Counted from the first letter of the stretch, positions 17,097-28,052 are shown. The stretch is 40,889 bases of DNA from Sphingomonas sp. (GCF_023266535.1 NZ_JAHFPY010000012.1:1-40889), one strand, 5' to 3'. Translations and numbers: made by a program. The notes: a model not told the origin generated them from the sequence alone.

Positions 17097-17264
17097 GAGC
17101 ACCGCCGAGCGCAGGTGAGGGATTGCCCGGCAATCTCGAGCCAGCGCGAAGAGCCAGTGCCAGCCGGCCGACCGGCCCCCGGACTCGATCCGGGGGACCG
17201 GATCGACGTCACGAAGGGAGCGTTAGCCATGCGCCAGCATGGCGAGAGCGAAGCGCCAGTGACG
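17097..17264 (+). repeat. Multi-hairpin repeat, copy C (long form)
   Basis: It starts four bases after the Cys-rich peptide stop. Outer stem GCGCAGG (17109-17115) with CCAGCGC (17141-17147); inner hairpin GATTGC-CCG-GCAATC (17121-17135); second hairpin CCCCCGGA-CTCGA-TCCGGGGG. Copies C and D share a 3' extension closed by CGTCAC/GTGACG, enclosing GCCATGC-GCCA-GCATGGC here. Confidence 0.75.
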
Positions 17265-17273
17265 ACCAACAAC

Positions 17274-17301
17274 GGGCCGCATCGGTCACGCGGTGCGGCC
17301 C
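17274..17301 (+). terminator. Hairpin after repeat C, possible terminator
   Basis: GGGCCGCA (17274-17281) pairs perfectly with TGCGGCCC (17294-17301) around a 12-base loop, followed by CTTTG. The T-run is short, so a Rho-independent terminator for the Cys-rich peptide transcript is plausible but not strong. Confidence 0.45.
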
Positions 17302-17375
17302 CTTTGTGCTGTCGCGGTCTGCGGCTATGATGGCCTCCATGTGGCGCGTCCCGCGCCGCCCGAGGGAGACCAGCC

Positions 17376-17504
17376 ATGGCCAAGGGCCAAGTCAGGAAGA
17401 ACAAGGAAGCCCGCAAGCCCAAGAAGGAAAAGCCGAAGTCCATCGCGGCCAATCCGTCGATGAAGAGCGGCCAGCGGGGCCTGGAGAATCTGAAGAACAG
17501 CTAG
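17376..17504 (+). CDS. 42-residue Lys-rich basic protein
   Basis: A small gene with GAGGGAG upstream of the ATG. The protein starts MAKGQVRKNKEARKPKKEK and continues with SIAANPSMKSGQRGLENLKNS. It is strongly basic in its first half and should bind nucleic acid or ribosomes if anything; similar short MAKGQ-R-NKE-RKPK proteins occur in sphingomonads without known function, as far as I recall. It stands alone, with repeat C upstream and repeat D beginning directly after its stop. Confidence 0.7.
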   Translation: MAKGQVRKNKEARKPKKEKPKSIAANPSMKSGQRGLENLKNS

Positions 17505-17662
17505 GCGCCACCGAGCGCAGCGACGCCGGCGCTTTGCGCCGCCGGAGCAGCGCGAAGTGCTGGCGCCAGCCGGCCGGCGGGTCGGCATGGCCGAACCCGA
17601 TCGACGTCACGAAGTGAGCGTCAACTATGCGCCAGCATGGTGGGAGCGAAGCGCTAGTGACG
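17505..17662 (+). repeat. Multi-hairpin repeat, copy D (long form)
   Basis: It begins directly after the basic-protein stop. Inner hairpin GGCGC-TTT-GCGCC (17528-17540) inside GCGCAG/CAGCGC; second hairpin GGGTCGGC-ATG-GCCGAACCC with a bulged A. The 3' extension has CGTCAC/GTGACG around ACTATGC-GCCA-GCATGGT, where an outer G-C pair of copy C has become A-T. Confidence 0.75.
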
Positions 17663-17667
17663 GCCCC

Positions 17668-17790
17668 TCAATCGTAAATTGCATCCTCGCCGCGCCCCAG
17701 GTCGCCAACACGCAAATGGGCCTCAGTGCCGTGGTAGAAGATGGTGCCGGGCGGGACGTCTTTGGCGTAAATCGTGGCCTGGAGCGTCAG
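17668..17790 (-). pseudogene. Short Arr-like ADP-ribosyltransferase fragment (uncertain)
   Basis: A 40-codon frame reads ATIYAKDVPPGTIFYHGTEA then HLRVGDLGRGEDAIYD before a stop. FYHGTxAxLxxGDL is the N-terminal NAD-binding motif of rifampin ADP-ribosyltransferase (Arr)-like proteins, which normally run to about 140 residues, so this would be a truncated remnant. The only start at its 5' end is CTG, overlapping the TGA of the upstream broken gene (CTGA). It could also be a genuine short gene. The match is from memory of the motif. Confidence 0.35.
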
Positions 17791-18256
17791 AGGCCGAGCC
17801 CGGCAAGAAGAGTATCGATCGCCTCAGCCTTTTTGCGTGCCACATCTTTACGATATTGCGCGACCAATTTGCCCCCATTGATTTGCCCCAATTGGGACTC
17901 TTGAGCTGAGCTTTGTAGTCGAACGCGGGGTCCTGAAGTTCGCCAGCGATCTCCGCATTCAGGTCTTGAGCGGTCGTCTTTGCGATTCCGGCGCAAATCG
18001 CCACGAAATCATCTAACCGCTTACTTTCAATCAGCTTTCTAAACGACGCCAATGCCGCCTGACCAAGAACTCCCTCACGTAGGATGATCGAGACGGAATA
18101 TGCCAGAAGGTACTTCGTCAAAGTGTAGCTTCCGAAAGACTCGTCATCAATCTGATCAGTATGACTACGGATTTCCTGAAATAGTTTGTTGTAACCGACA
18201 ATCTGCCAGCCATCGACGCTCGGCCTACTGAAGATGTCGGAGTGGAGCTCGTCCAT
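17787..18256 (-). pseudogene. Frameshifted gene of unknown family
   Basis: The frame from the ATG at 18256 reads MDELHSDIFSRPSVDGWQIV, continues with helical sequence (FGSYTLTKYLLAYSVSIILR, LNAEIAGELQDPAFDYKAQL) and then degenerates into Arg/Pro-rich sequence. The adjacent frame over the last 100 bases carries a sensible end, QINGGKLVAQYRKDVARKKA then EAIDTLLAGLGL, stopping at 17787. The switch falls near 17885-17900 in a stretch with runs of G (AATTGGGG and ATGGGGG). Base composition is visibly lower in GC than the neighbours, suggesting acquired DNA. I do not recognise the family; a sequencing error is the alternative to a real frameshift. Confidence 0.55.
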
Positions 18257-18343
18257 AACCTTATACCGTTGGTGGCATGACCAAGGCTCTCCCAAATCCA
18301 TCGCTAGCAGGACCAAGCCGGCGTCTTCGTTGACGATTACAGC

Positions 18344-20348
<2,005 letters not shown>

Positions 20349-20380
20349 GAGTCGTCTCTAAGCTTGGCCTGCCGGCCCGT

Positions 20381-20953
20381 CTACCGCGTAATCGACGGCG
20401 TGTTCTTGAAGGTCGGCTTCTTGGTCGGGCCCTGGGTCACCGCCGACGTCGCTGCGCGGTTGGCCTCGGCCGGTGTCACCGTGCCGTCGTGGTTGATGTC
20501 CATCCTGGTGAAATTGGCCAGCGTCGGGGTGCGGAACTCTTCGAGCGTGATCTCGCCGTCCTTGTTGGCGTCGAATTCGGCCATGAACGGCGCCGCGTCG
20601 GGCTGTTTGATCGTCGGCAGCTTGGCCTTCTCGTCGAATTCGGCGCGGGTAATGGTGCCGTCGCCGTTGACGTCGAGCCGGGCGAAGGCCGCGTCGCGCT
20701 CCTTCTTGATCGCATCCAATTTGGCTTCCGCGCTCTTGACCAGCCGGGCGTCGATTTCGGCCGCATCGACCTTGCCGTCATGATTGGCGTCCATGTCGGC
20801 GAAGTCGGCATCGAGCTTGCTGCTGATTTCCACCCGCGTCACCGGCTTCTCGACATCGCTCTTGTCCGCCGCCGCCTTGGCTTCGGGCTGCGCCGCCATC
20901 GCCGCCACCGGCATCGCGGCCAGCATCAGCGCGGCAAATCCTGCAAGCTTCAT
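20381..20953 (-). CDS. Periplasmic EF-hand calcium-binding protein
   Basis: 190 residues with a signal peptide (MKLAGFAALMLAAMPVAAMA). Four EF-hand loops are visible: DANHDGKVDAAE, DVNGDGTITRAE, DANKDGEITLEE and DINHDGTVTPAE, each with Asp at positions 1, 3 and 5, Gly at 6 and a final Glu. Exported calmodulin-like proteins of this kind are common in sphingomonads and of unknown role. The tail is Thr/Lys/Pro rich. It stands alone, between the thiC riboswitch and the divergent cysD region. Confidence 0.9.
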   Translation of the reverse strand: MKLAGFAALMLAAMPVAAMAAQPEAKAAADKSDVEKPVTRVEISSKLDADFADMDANHDGKVDAAEIDARLVKSAEAKLDAIKKERDAAFARLDVNGDGTITRAEFDEKAKLPTIKQPDAAPFMAEFDANKDGEITLEEFRTPTLANFTRMDINHDGTVTPAEANRAATSAVTQGPTKKPTFKNTPSITR

Positions 20954-20992
20954 GTCCTATTTCCTCGAAATCGCGATTTTGGAAACCATAGC

Positions 20993-21061
20993 ATGGTCCA
21001 ATGTTCCTGCGGCAAGCCGGATTGCGGCAGGATGAACCCCCAAGGCCGATGGGTGGCTTGA
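20993..21061 (+). CDS. Possible Cys-containing leader peptide of cysD
   Basis: A 22-codon frame, beginning MVQCSCGKPDCGRMNPQGRW, ends 32 bases before cysD. Three Cys codons fall in the first eleven. An imperfect inverted repeat, CCTGC-G-GCAA...TTGC-G-GCAGG (21006-21031), overlaps the Cys codons. A cysteine-responsive leader for a sulfur-assimilation operon would fit, but the ribosome-binding site is weak and coding is not proven. Confidence 0.35.
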   Translation: MVQCSCGKPDCGRMNPQGRWVA

Positions 21062-21093
21062 CGTTTCGGCGCTGGACCGCTTGGTGACGCTCG

Positions 21094-21996
21094 ATGAGCG
21101 GGCTGACCCATCTCGACCGGCTGGAGGCCGAGAGCATTCACATCATGCGTGAGACGGTGGCCGAGGCCGCCCGTCCGGTAATGCTCTATTCGATCGGCAA
21201 GGACTCGGCGGTGATGCTGCACCTGGCGCGAAAGGCCTTCTACCCCGCGCCGCTGCCCTTCCCTTTGCTCCACGTCGATACGACCTGGAAGTTCCAGGAC
21301 ATGTATGCCCTCCGCGACAAGATCGGCGCCGAGCCGGGCATCGAACTGCTCGTCTACAAGAACCCCGAGGCCGAGGCGAAGGGCATCAACCCGTTCGACC
21401 ATGGTCCACTCCACACCGACCTGTGGAAGACCGAAGGCCTCAGGCAGGCGCTCGACATGTACGGTTTCGACGCCGCGTTCGGCGGCGCGCGCCGCGACGA
21501 GGAAAAGAGCCGGGCCAAGGAGCGGATTTTCTCCTTCCGCACCGCCAGCCACCGCTGGGACCCGAAGCGGCAGCGCCCCGAACTCTGGTCGCTCTACAAT
21601 GTCCGGAAGAATCCCGGGGAATCGATGCGGGTGTTCCCGCTGTCGAACTGGACCGAGCTCGATATCTGGACCTACATCCTGCGCGAGCGGATCGAGATCG
21701 TGCCGCTCTACCTCGCCGCGCCGCGGCCGGTGGTGGAACGCGACGGCCTGCTCATCATGGTCGACGACGACCGCTTCCGGCTGAAGGATGGCGAACAGGT
21801 CGAAACCCGCTCGGTCCGTTTCCGCACCCTCGGCTGCTACCCGCTGTCGGGCGCGATCGAGAGCGAGGCCGACACCATCGAGCAGGTAGTCCAGGAAATG
21901 CTGCTTGCTACCACCAGCGAGCGGCAGGGGCGGATCATCGACCGCGACGCCGGCGACGGCTCGATGGAGAAGAAGAAGCAGGAGGGGTACTTCTGA
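21094..21996 (+). CDS. cysD: Sulfate adenylyltransferase subunit 2
   Basis: 300 residues. CysD adenylates sulfate to APS with ATP, together with the GTPase CysN. The PP-loop motif is in [40 protein letters not shown] and the [13 protein letters not shown] block are diagnostic. The C-terminus (EKKKQEGYF) is the usual one. The start has only a weak ribosome-binding site. Its stop overlaps the cysNC start by one base (TGATG), so the two are coupled. A possible short leader peptide precedes it. Confidence 0.97.
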   Translation: MSGLTHLDRLEAESIHIMRETVAEAARPVMLYSIGKDSAVMLHLARKAFYPAPLPFPLLHVDTTWKFQDMYALRDKIGAEPGIELLVYKNPEAEAKGINPFDHGPLHTDLWKTEGLRQALDMYGFDAAFGGARRDEEKSRAKERIFSFRTASHRWDPKRQRPELWSLYNVRKNPGESMRVFPLSNWTELDIWTYILRERIEIVPLYLAAPRPVVERDGLLIMVDDDRFRLKDGEQVETRSVRFRTLGCYPLSGAIESEADTIEQVVQEMLLATTSERQGRIIDRDAGDGSMEKKKQEGYF

Positions 21997-23930
21997 TGGC
22001 CCTCCCCCACGCTGACGAGCGCGACCTCATCGCGACCGACATTTCCGCTTATTTGGCCAAGCAAACGTCGAAGGAATTGCTGCGATTCATCACCTGCGGC
22101 AGCGTCGATGACGGCAAATCGACCCTGATTGGCCGCCTTTTGTACGAAACCAGGCAGATTTTCGACGACCAGATGGCGGCGCTGGAGGCCGACAGCAAGC
22201 GCGTCGGGACGCAGGGCTCAAACATCGATTTCGCGCTCCTCGTCGACGGCCTCACCGCCGAGCGCGAGCAGGGCATCACCATCGACGTCGCCTATCGCTT
22301 CTTCGCCACCGCCAAGCGGAAGTTCATTGTCGCCGATACGCCCGGCCACGAGCAATATACCCGCAACATGGTGACCGGCGCCTCGACCGCCGACCTCGCC
22401 CTGCTGCTGGTCGATGCGCGCAAGGGGATTCTCGAACAAACCCGAAGACATTCAATACTTTGCAACCTGGTCGGAATCCGGCGCATGGTGCTTGCAGTGA
22501 CCAAGATGGACCTCGTCGACTTCGACATTCGTGTCTTCGACTCAATCATCTCGGACTATCGCATTTTCGCCGATGAGGTCGGCATCACCGACTGGGTCGC
22601 GATCCCGGTCTCGGGCCTCACTGGCGACAATGTCGCGAGCCATGGCGAGGCGATGGCCTGGTATGAAGGTCCCTCGCTGCTGGATCATCTGGAAAGCGTG
22701 CCGATCGACAGCGCCGCAGCCGAGGCGAGGCCGTTCCGCCTGCCGGTGCAATGGGTCAGCCGGCCCGACCAGCATTTCCGCGGCTTTGCCGGCCAGGTCT
22801 CCGGCGGCGCCATTGCTCCGGGCGATGAAGTGCGCATCCTGCCTTCGGGCCGCACCACCAGGGTCGCGCGGATCGTGACCATGGACGGCGATCTCGATCG
22901 AGCGGTTGCCGGCCGGTCGGTCACCCTGGCCCTGACAGATGAGGTCGACTGTTCGCGCGGCGACGTGATTGCCGCGGCCAAGGACCCCCCTCACGCCGCC
23001 GACCAGTTCGAAGCGACGATCGTGTGGATGGCCGACGAACCGATGACTGCCGGCCGAGGCTATTGGCTGAAGCTTGGAACGCAGACGGTGACCGCGACGG
23101 TCGCCCAGCCCAAGCATCAGCTCAACGTCAACAGCCTCGAGGAGCTGGCGGCCAAGACGCTTGAGCTCAACGCGATCGGCGTCGCCGAGCTGACCACCGA
23201 CCGGCCGATCGTGTTCGAGCCCTATCGCGATGCCCACGGCGGCCCGCCCAACCGCGCGCTCGGCGGCTTCATCCTGATCGACAAGCACAGCAACGCCACG
23301 GTCGCCGCCGGCATGCTTCACTTCGCCCTGCGCCGGGCCGAGAATGTCCATTGGCAAGCGCTCGACGTCAGTCGCGAAACCCATGCCAAGCTCAAAGGAC
23401 AGAAGCCGGCGGTATTGTGGTTCACCGGGCTTAGCGGCGCCGGCAAATCGACCATTGCCAACCTCGTCGAGAAGAAGCTGGCGGCAATGGGCCGGCATAC
23501 CTTCCTGCTTGACGGCGACAATGTCCGCCACGGGCTCAACAAGGATCTGGGCTTCACCGAGACGGACCGGATCGAGAATATCCGGCGGGTCGGGGAAGTC
23601 GCCAAGCTGATGGCTGATGCCGGCCTGATTGTGCTGACCGCCTTCATCTCGCCGTTCCGCGCCGAGCGGCAGATGGTTCGGCGCATGATGGCGGAAGGCG
23701 AGTTTATCGAGATCTACGTCGATACGCCGCTGGCCGAGGCCGAGAAGCGCGACGTCAAAGGCCTCTATGCCAAGGCGCGGGCCGGCGAGCTGCCCAACTT
23801 CACCGGCATCGACAGCCCCTATGAGGCGCCCGAAGATCCCGAACTGTGGATCGACACGACCGAGCTCAGCGCGGAGGCCGCGGCGGAGAAAATCGTCACC
23901 GCCATCCTGGAATTCGAGCGCCGCTCCTAG
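21996..23930 (+). CDS. cysNC: Sulfate adenylyltransferase subunit 1 / APS kinase fusion
   Basis: 644 residues. The N-terminal CysN GTPase has a P-loop GSVDDGKST (35-43), the switch [11 protein letters not shown] and the TKMD base-recognition motif, followed by EF-Tu-like beta-barrels. From about residue 478 the CysC domain starts with GLSGAGKST, followed by [17 protein letters not shown] and the FISPFRAER block. The fused enzyme drives APS formation by GTP hydrolysis and phosphorylates APS to PAPS. The ATG overlaps the cysD stop and follows GGAGGGG. Longer upstream readings of this frame are antisense-like shadows of cysD. Confidence 0.97.
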   Translation: MALPHADERDLIATDISAYLAKQTSKELLRFITCGSVDDGKSTLIGRLLYETRQIFDDQMAALEADSKRVGTQGSNIDFALLVDGLTAEREQGITIDVAYRFFATAKRKFIVADTPGHEQYTRNMVTGASTADLALLLVDARKGILEQTRRHSILCNLVGIRRMVLAVTKMDLVDFDIRVFDSIISDYRIFADEVGITDWVAIPVSGLTGDNVASHGEAMAWYEGPSLLDHLESVPIDSAAAEARPFRLPVQWVSRPDQHFRGFAGQVSGGAIAPGDEVRILPSGRTTRVARIVTMDGDLDRAVAGRSVTLALTDEVDCSRGDVIAAAKDPPHAADQFEATIVWMADEPMTAGRGYWLKLGTQTVTATVAQPKHQLNVNSLEELAAKTLELNAIGVAELTTDRPIVFEPYRDAHGGPPNRALGGFILIDKHSNATVAAGMLHFALRRAENVHWQALDVSRETHAKLKGQKPAVLWFTGLSGAGKSTIANLVEKKLAAMGRHTFLLDGDNVRHGLNKDLGFTETDRIENIRRVGEVAKLMADAGLIVLTAFISPFRAERQMVRRMMAEGEFIEIYVDTPLAEAEKRDVKGLYAKARAGELPNFTGIDSPYEAPEDPELWIDTTELSAEAAAEKIVTAILEFERRS

Positions 23931-23954
23931 CGAGGCGCGAAGGACGCCACTCGC

Positions 23955-24791
23955 CTACCAGGTGTAGGCGAGACCGATCGCACCGAGCCACTGGCTGGCG
24001 CTGCCGCGCAGGTCGACGATCGGCGAATCCTTGAAGTCGCCGTTGAGGTGCGAATAGGCGCCGGTGGCGAAGATCGACACGCCATGGGTAAGGTCGCCGC
24101 TGACGCTCTGGTTGAGCAGTAGGCCCAATCGCCAATTCTTGAAGCCGCCGTCGGCGTCGAACACCGGCAGCCCGCTGGCGATCGAGTCGGCCGGAGTGAT
24201 CGAATAATAATAGTCGGCATATTTGCCGCCGGCCCATTCGGCACTGAGCGACAGACCGACATAGGTGGTGCGCGAAAGCGGCGTGCCGAAATCGATCGTG
24301 GGCGTGAAGATGGTCGATTTGTGCGCCCCGGCGACGTCCTTGACCACGTCGAGCCGGAAGCTCAGCGCGTCGTATGGGTTGGTGAGGCCATGATAGGTGA
24401 AGCCGACAAAGCCGCCGACCTCGATCGCCGTGTCGCGATCGGGCAGGGCATCGACGAAGTCGTCGTGGATATGACCGGTACGGTTGAAGCGGGCACCGAC
24501 GATCGGCCCTACGTCGAGCTCAAGCGCATTGTCGCCCCGCCCGACAAAATCGACATAGAGGTAGGTCGAGCGGGTAAAGAAGCTGATGCCGCTGACCCGG
24601 CCGCGCACCGCGAGGGCGGGAATGATCCGATAATCGTCCGACCCCTCGTAATCGGGGATCCAGGCGGCACCGCCGGCGATCGTATAGGTATCGCTGTTGT
24701 CATTGGGGTCGGGCAGCTGGTCGCCCGTGGCCTGGGCAAGCGCGGGCGTGGCGGCGAGCAGCGCGACGGCGGCAAAGGCGGATTTCAGCAT
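23955..24791 (-). CDS. MipA/OmpV family outer-membrane protein
   Basis: 278 residues. A signal peptide (LKSAFAAVALLAATPALAQA) is followed by a GGAAWIPDYEGSDDYRIIP opening, the usual first strand of MipA/OmpV beta-barrels. Alternating hydrophobic strands run to the C-terminus, ending in an aromatic residue (GLAYTW) as outer-membrane barrels do. In other bacteria MipA scaffolds murein synthases, but sphingomonad relatives are mostly uncharacterised. It converges with cysNC, with 24 bases between stops. Confidence 0.9.
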   Translation of the reverse strand: MLKSAFAAVALLAATPALAQATGDQLPDPNDNSDTYTIAGGAAWIPDYEGSDDYRIIPALAVRGRVSGISFFTRSTYLYVDFVGRGDNALELDVGPIVGARFNRTGHIHDDFVDALPDRDTAIEVGGFVGFTYHGLTNPYDALSFRLDVVKDVAGAHKSTIFTPTIDFGTPLSRTTYVGLSLSAEWAGGKYADYYYSITPADSIASGLPVFDADGGFKNWRLGLLLNQSVSGDLTHGVSIFATGAYSHLNGDFKDSPIVDLRGSASQWLGAIGLAYTW

Positions 24792-24859
24792 GGCGGGCCC
24801 CCTGTAGTTTCGCCCGCGATATTAACCAAAGTCAGGACAAGGGCAATCTTGCCGGTATC

Positions 24860-25201
24860 TCAGTCGCCTTTGCCCGGCTCCGGCGAGAAATATTTGTCGT
24901 ACTTGCCTTCCTCGCCCTTGTGCTCATCGGCATCGGCCGGGGTCTGGTCGTTCTTGCGGGTGACGTTGGGCCATTGCGCGGAGAATGTCGTGTTGAGCTC
25001 AAGCCATTTTTCCAACCCGCCCTCGGTATCGGGCAGGATCGCCTCGGCCGGGCATTCCGGCTCGCACACGCCGCAATCGATGCACTCGTTGGGGTTGATG
25101 GCGAGCATATTCTCGCCCTCGTAAAAGCAATCGACCGGACAGACCTCGACGCAATCCATATATTTGCACCGGATGCAGGCGTCGGTGACGACATAGGTCA
25201 T
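24860..25201 (-). CDS. fdxA: 7Fe ferredoxin
   Basis: 113 residues of the FdxA type. Cys9, Cys17, Cys50 and neighbours in [19 protein letters not shown] and [14 protein letters not shown] form one [3Fe-4S] and one [4Fe-4S] site. The C-terminal extension (about 60-113) is typical of alphaproteobacterial FdxA, and ends in a charged, disordered tail. It carries electrons at low potential; partners are not indicated. It lies 55 bases downstream of the S4-protein gene, on the same strand, and probably shares its transcript. Confidence 0.95.
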   Translation of the reverse strand: MTYVVTDACIRCKYMDCVEVCPVDCFYEGENMLAINPNECIDCGVCEPECPAEAILPDTEGGLEKWLELNTTFSAQWPNVTRKNDQTPADADEHKGEEGKYDKYFSPEPGKGD

Positions 25202-25256
25202 GGCGGTTCGAACTCCCTTTTCGACAGATTGTCGCTAAGTCGCGGCGGTTCCCCAG

Positions 25257-25514
25257 TCAACGCTCGGCTTCAATCTCCTCATAATGCCGCCGCGCTTCCG
25301 TGGCCGGCCCACGGCGCAGCGGCAGGGCGGTGACGCGGATCACGCGCACATTACCGTGCAGGGGTAGCGCGATGATCTGGCCGACATGGATATCCTCCGA
25401 AGTCTTGCCGGCCTGCTTGCCATCCACGCGGACATGGCCTTGCTCGATCAGCGCCTGCGCCAGCGTGCGGCTTTTCAGCAACCGGATGAAGAACAGGTAG
25501 CGGTCCAGCCGCAC
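25257..25514 (-). CDS. S4 RNA-binding domain protein (HslR-like)
   Basis: 85 residues, almost entirely an S4 domain: MRLDRYLFFIRLLKSRTLAQALIEQGHVRVDGKQAGKTSEDIHVGQII. HslR-type proteins bind rRNA on stalled 50S subunits carrying a peptidyl-tRNA. The C-terminal tail is basic and acidic (ARRHYEEIEAER). It sits nine bases downstream of the helicase gene, so the helicase, S4 protein and fdxA are likely cotranscribed. Confidence 0.88.
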   Translation of the reverse strand: MRLDRYLFFIRLLKSRTLAQALIEQGHVRVDGKQAGKTSEDIHVGQIIALPLHGNVRVIRVTALPLRRGPATEARRHYEEIEAER

Positions 25515-25523
25515 TTAGGGCTT

Positions 25524-28052
25524 TCACCGCTTCAAGCGGGCGAGCACCGCGAACGCATTTTCCGGCCTCGGTCCTTGCGGCATTCGGCGGCGCGGGCGGC
25601 GATGACCGCGCCATGACCAGGCCTCGCCCGCGGGCACGAAACCGATCTCGGCCATCAGGTGACGGATGGTCGCATCTTCAAGTCCGAGGCTGGTCGCCAG
25701 CGCCCGGTCGACCGGGTCCTGGCCGCCGTGCTGGCGAACCTGGTGGGCATGGCTAGCCAGTCGGTCAGCAAGGTCGATCCTCAGCCAGTCGGTGCCGATG
25801 CGACGGAAGGCTAGCACCGCGCCGCGCGGATCGGCACTACCGTCGAGCGTTGCCGCCGATGGCAGGGGCAAACGCGGCATCGGCTGGTTGGATCGCACCG
25901 CCAGCAGCGCCGCCCGCCATTGCTGGGCGGCGGGCTTCAGCAGGGACTGAACATAAACGTCGAGCGCGCCGAGCCTCACACGTTGCCGGTGCAGGGCATG
26001 GCGGTCGGCTTTGTCGAGCTGGGCCAGCTGGGCGGCGATCGAGCGACGCGGCAGATGGCCGCCGGCGTCGACCAGCATGGCCGACAGGGCGCGGATTCCC
26101 GGGCTAGCACCGCGGTCGGCCGCGGCCCTGGCCAGCGACTTCAGCGCCGGCAAGTGGCGATTGATCTGTCCCTCGACCCAGCGCTCCATCCGGCCCCGCA
26201 GCTTGGCCCGCCGGTCGACCGACAGCCGGTCGAGGGCGCGCGCTGTCCTTACCGCCGGCTCGAGCAGGGAACGGCCGGGCGCGAGGCGAGCGAGCACATG
26301 GCCGTCCCAGCCGATAGCGAGACCGGCTCCGCCCTCCTCGACCAGTTGGAACTCGGCGTCCGGAGCCTCGCACAGTTTGGCCGCGCGGCGATCCAGTTCC
26401 TCGCCCAGGCGGCGCTCGGCCGCGGCCAGCAGCAGCCTTTTGTCAGCCAGCCGGGCGGTCGGATCGACCCGGAATTCGAAGCCGGCGAGGTGGCCGATCG
26501 GCTCGGGCCCGACGCTGACCTCGCCATCGGCGGCGACCGTCACGGGCAGCGCGTCGGCGCCGCGCGCACCAATGTCGCGGACCAGCACGGCGGTACGACG
26601 GTCGACGAAGCGCTGGGTCAGCCGCTCGTGCAGCGCATCACTCAATCTCGATTCTACGGCGCGGGTTCGTTCGGCCCATTTGGCAGGGTCGGCCAACCAA
26701 TCCGAGCGCTGGGCGATATAGGCCCAGCTGCGAATGCCTGCGAGCCGGTCGGCCAGCGCCTCGATGTCGCCGGCAACATTGTCGAGCCGGGCGACTTCGG
26801 CGGCAAACCATTCGTGCGGGATATGCCCGCCCTCACCGATGTAGGAAAAGAGGCGGCGAACCATCCGGGCGTGGTGCATCGGCCCCACTTTCCGGAAATC
26901 GGGCAGGCCGCACACCGCCCACAGCTTGCGCGCCTTGCTGCCCTTGGTTGCGGCGATCACCGGGTCTTCCGCCAGCAGCTTCAGGACGGCGAGGTCGATC
27001 GCCAGCGGCGCTGGCCTGAGCAGCGGATCGTCGCTGCGGACTTCGAGGCTGGCGATCAGGTCGGTGACATTGGTGTAGTCTAGCTCGGCGCTCCGCCAGT
27101 AAAGATGATCGAGCGGGCGGAAGCGATGCTCTTCGATCGCATTGACTTCCTCCTCGCTGAGCTCGGGGGCGTTCTCGCCGCCCAGGCCAAGCGTGCCGAA
27201 GCTGCCGTCGCGCTGGTGGCGCCCGGCGCGGCCGGCGATCTGGGCCATTTCGGCAATCGTCAATCGCCGGTCGCGGCGGCCGTCGAACTTTTCCAGGCCG
27301 GCGAAGGCGACATGGGCGACATCCATGTTGAGCCCCATGCCGATGGCATCGGTCGCGACGAGATAATCGACCTCACCGCGCTGGAACATGGCGACCTGGG
27401 AATTGCGGGTAGCTGGCGACAGTGCGCCCATCACCACCGCCGCGCCGCCTTTGAACCGGCGCAGCATCTCGGCCAGCGCGTAGACCTGCTCGGCCGAGAA
27501 GGCGACCACCGCCGATCGCGGCGGCAGGCGCGACAGCTTGGCCGCGCCGGCATAGCGCAAGGTCGAAAAGCGCGGCCGGCTGACAATTTCGGCTTCGGGC
27601 AGCAACTCGCGGATCAGCGGCTTCAACGTGTCGGAACCGAGGATCAGCGTTTCCTCGCGGCCCCGCGCGCGCAGCATCCGGTCGGTGAACACATGGCCGC
27701 GCTCGGGATCGATGCCGAGCTGGGCCTCGTCGATCGCGGCAAAGGCGAAATCGCGGCCGGAATCGGGATCGTCGCCCCGGTCGCCCTGCACGGGCATGCT
27801 TTCGGCGGTGCACAGGAAATAGCGCGCGCCCTGCGGCACGATCCGTTCCTCGCCGGTGATCAACGCGACCTGGTTGGCACCCTTCAATCCAACGACGCGA
27901 TCATAGACCTCGCGGGCCAGCAGCCGGAGCGGGAAGCCGATAACGCCTGACGAATGGGCGCACATCCGCTCGATCGCCAAGTAGGTCTTGCCGGTGTTGG
28001 TGGGACCAAGGATGGCCCGGACAAGGCCGTCACCGCGCGCTGCCATGCTCAC
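25524..28052 (-). CDS. SUV3-like DEAD/DEAH RNA helicase
   Basis: 842 residues. Walker A GPTNTGKT lies near the N-terminus (16-23), the Walker B box is AIDEAQLG, and motif VI is QIAGRAGRHQRDG. The domain layout matches the mitochondrial SUV3-type helicase family, which is widespread in Alphaproteobacteria and is thought to act in RNA turnover. The C-terminal third is Ala/Arg-rich and less conserved. The first codon used here is GTG at 28052; an ATG two codons later (28046) is equally possible. An RNA-processing role fits the downstream S4 gene. Confidence 0.9.
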   Translation of the reverse strand: MSMAARGDGLVRAILGPTNTGKTYLAIERMCAHSSGVIGFPLRLLAREVYDRVVGLKGANQVALITGEERIVPQGARYFLCTAESMPVQGDRGDDPDSGRDFAFAAIDEAQLGIDPERGHVFTDRMLRARGREETLILGSDTLKPLIRELLPEAEIVSRPRFSTLRYAGAAKLSRLPPRSAVVAFSAEQVYALAEMLRRFKGGAAVVMGALSPATRNSQVAMFQRGEVDYLVATDAIGMGLNMDVAHVAFAGLEKFDGRRDRRLTIAEMAQIAGRAGRHQRDGSFGTLGLGGENAPELSEEEVNAIEEHRFRPLDHLYWRSAELDYTNVTDLIASLEVRSDDPLLRPAPLAIDLAVLKLLAEDPVIAATKGSKARKLWAVCGLPDFRKVGPMHHARMVRRLFSYIGEGGHIPHEWFAAEVARLDNVAGDIEALADRLAGIRSWAYIAQRSDWLADPAKWAERTRAVESRLSDALHERLTQRFVDRRTAVLVRDIGARGADALPVTVAADGEVSVGPEPIGHLAGFEFRVDPTARLADKRLLLAAAERRLGEELDRRAAKLCEAPDAEFQLVEEGGAGLAIGWDGHVLARLAPGRSLLEPAVRTARALDRLSVDRRAKLRGRMERWVEGQINRHLPALKSLARAAADRGASPGIRALSAMLVDAGGHLPRRSIAAQLAQLDKADRHALHRQRVRLGALDVYVQSLLKPAAQQWRAALLAVRSNQPMPRLPLPSAATLDGSADPRGAVLAFRRIGTDWLRIDLADRLASHAHQVRQHGGQDPVDRALATSLGLEDATIRHLMAEIGFVPAGEAWSWRGHRRPRRRMPQGPRPENAFAVLARLKR

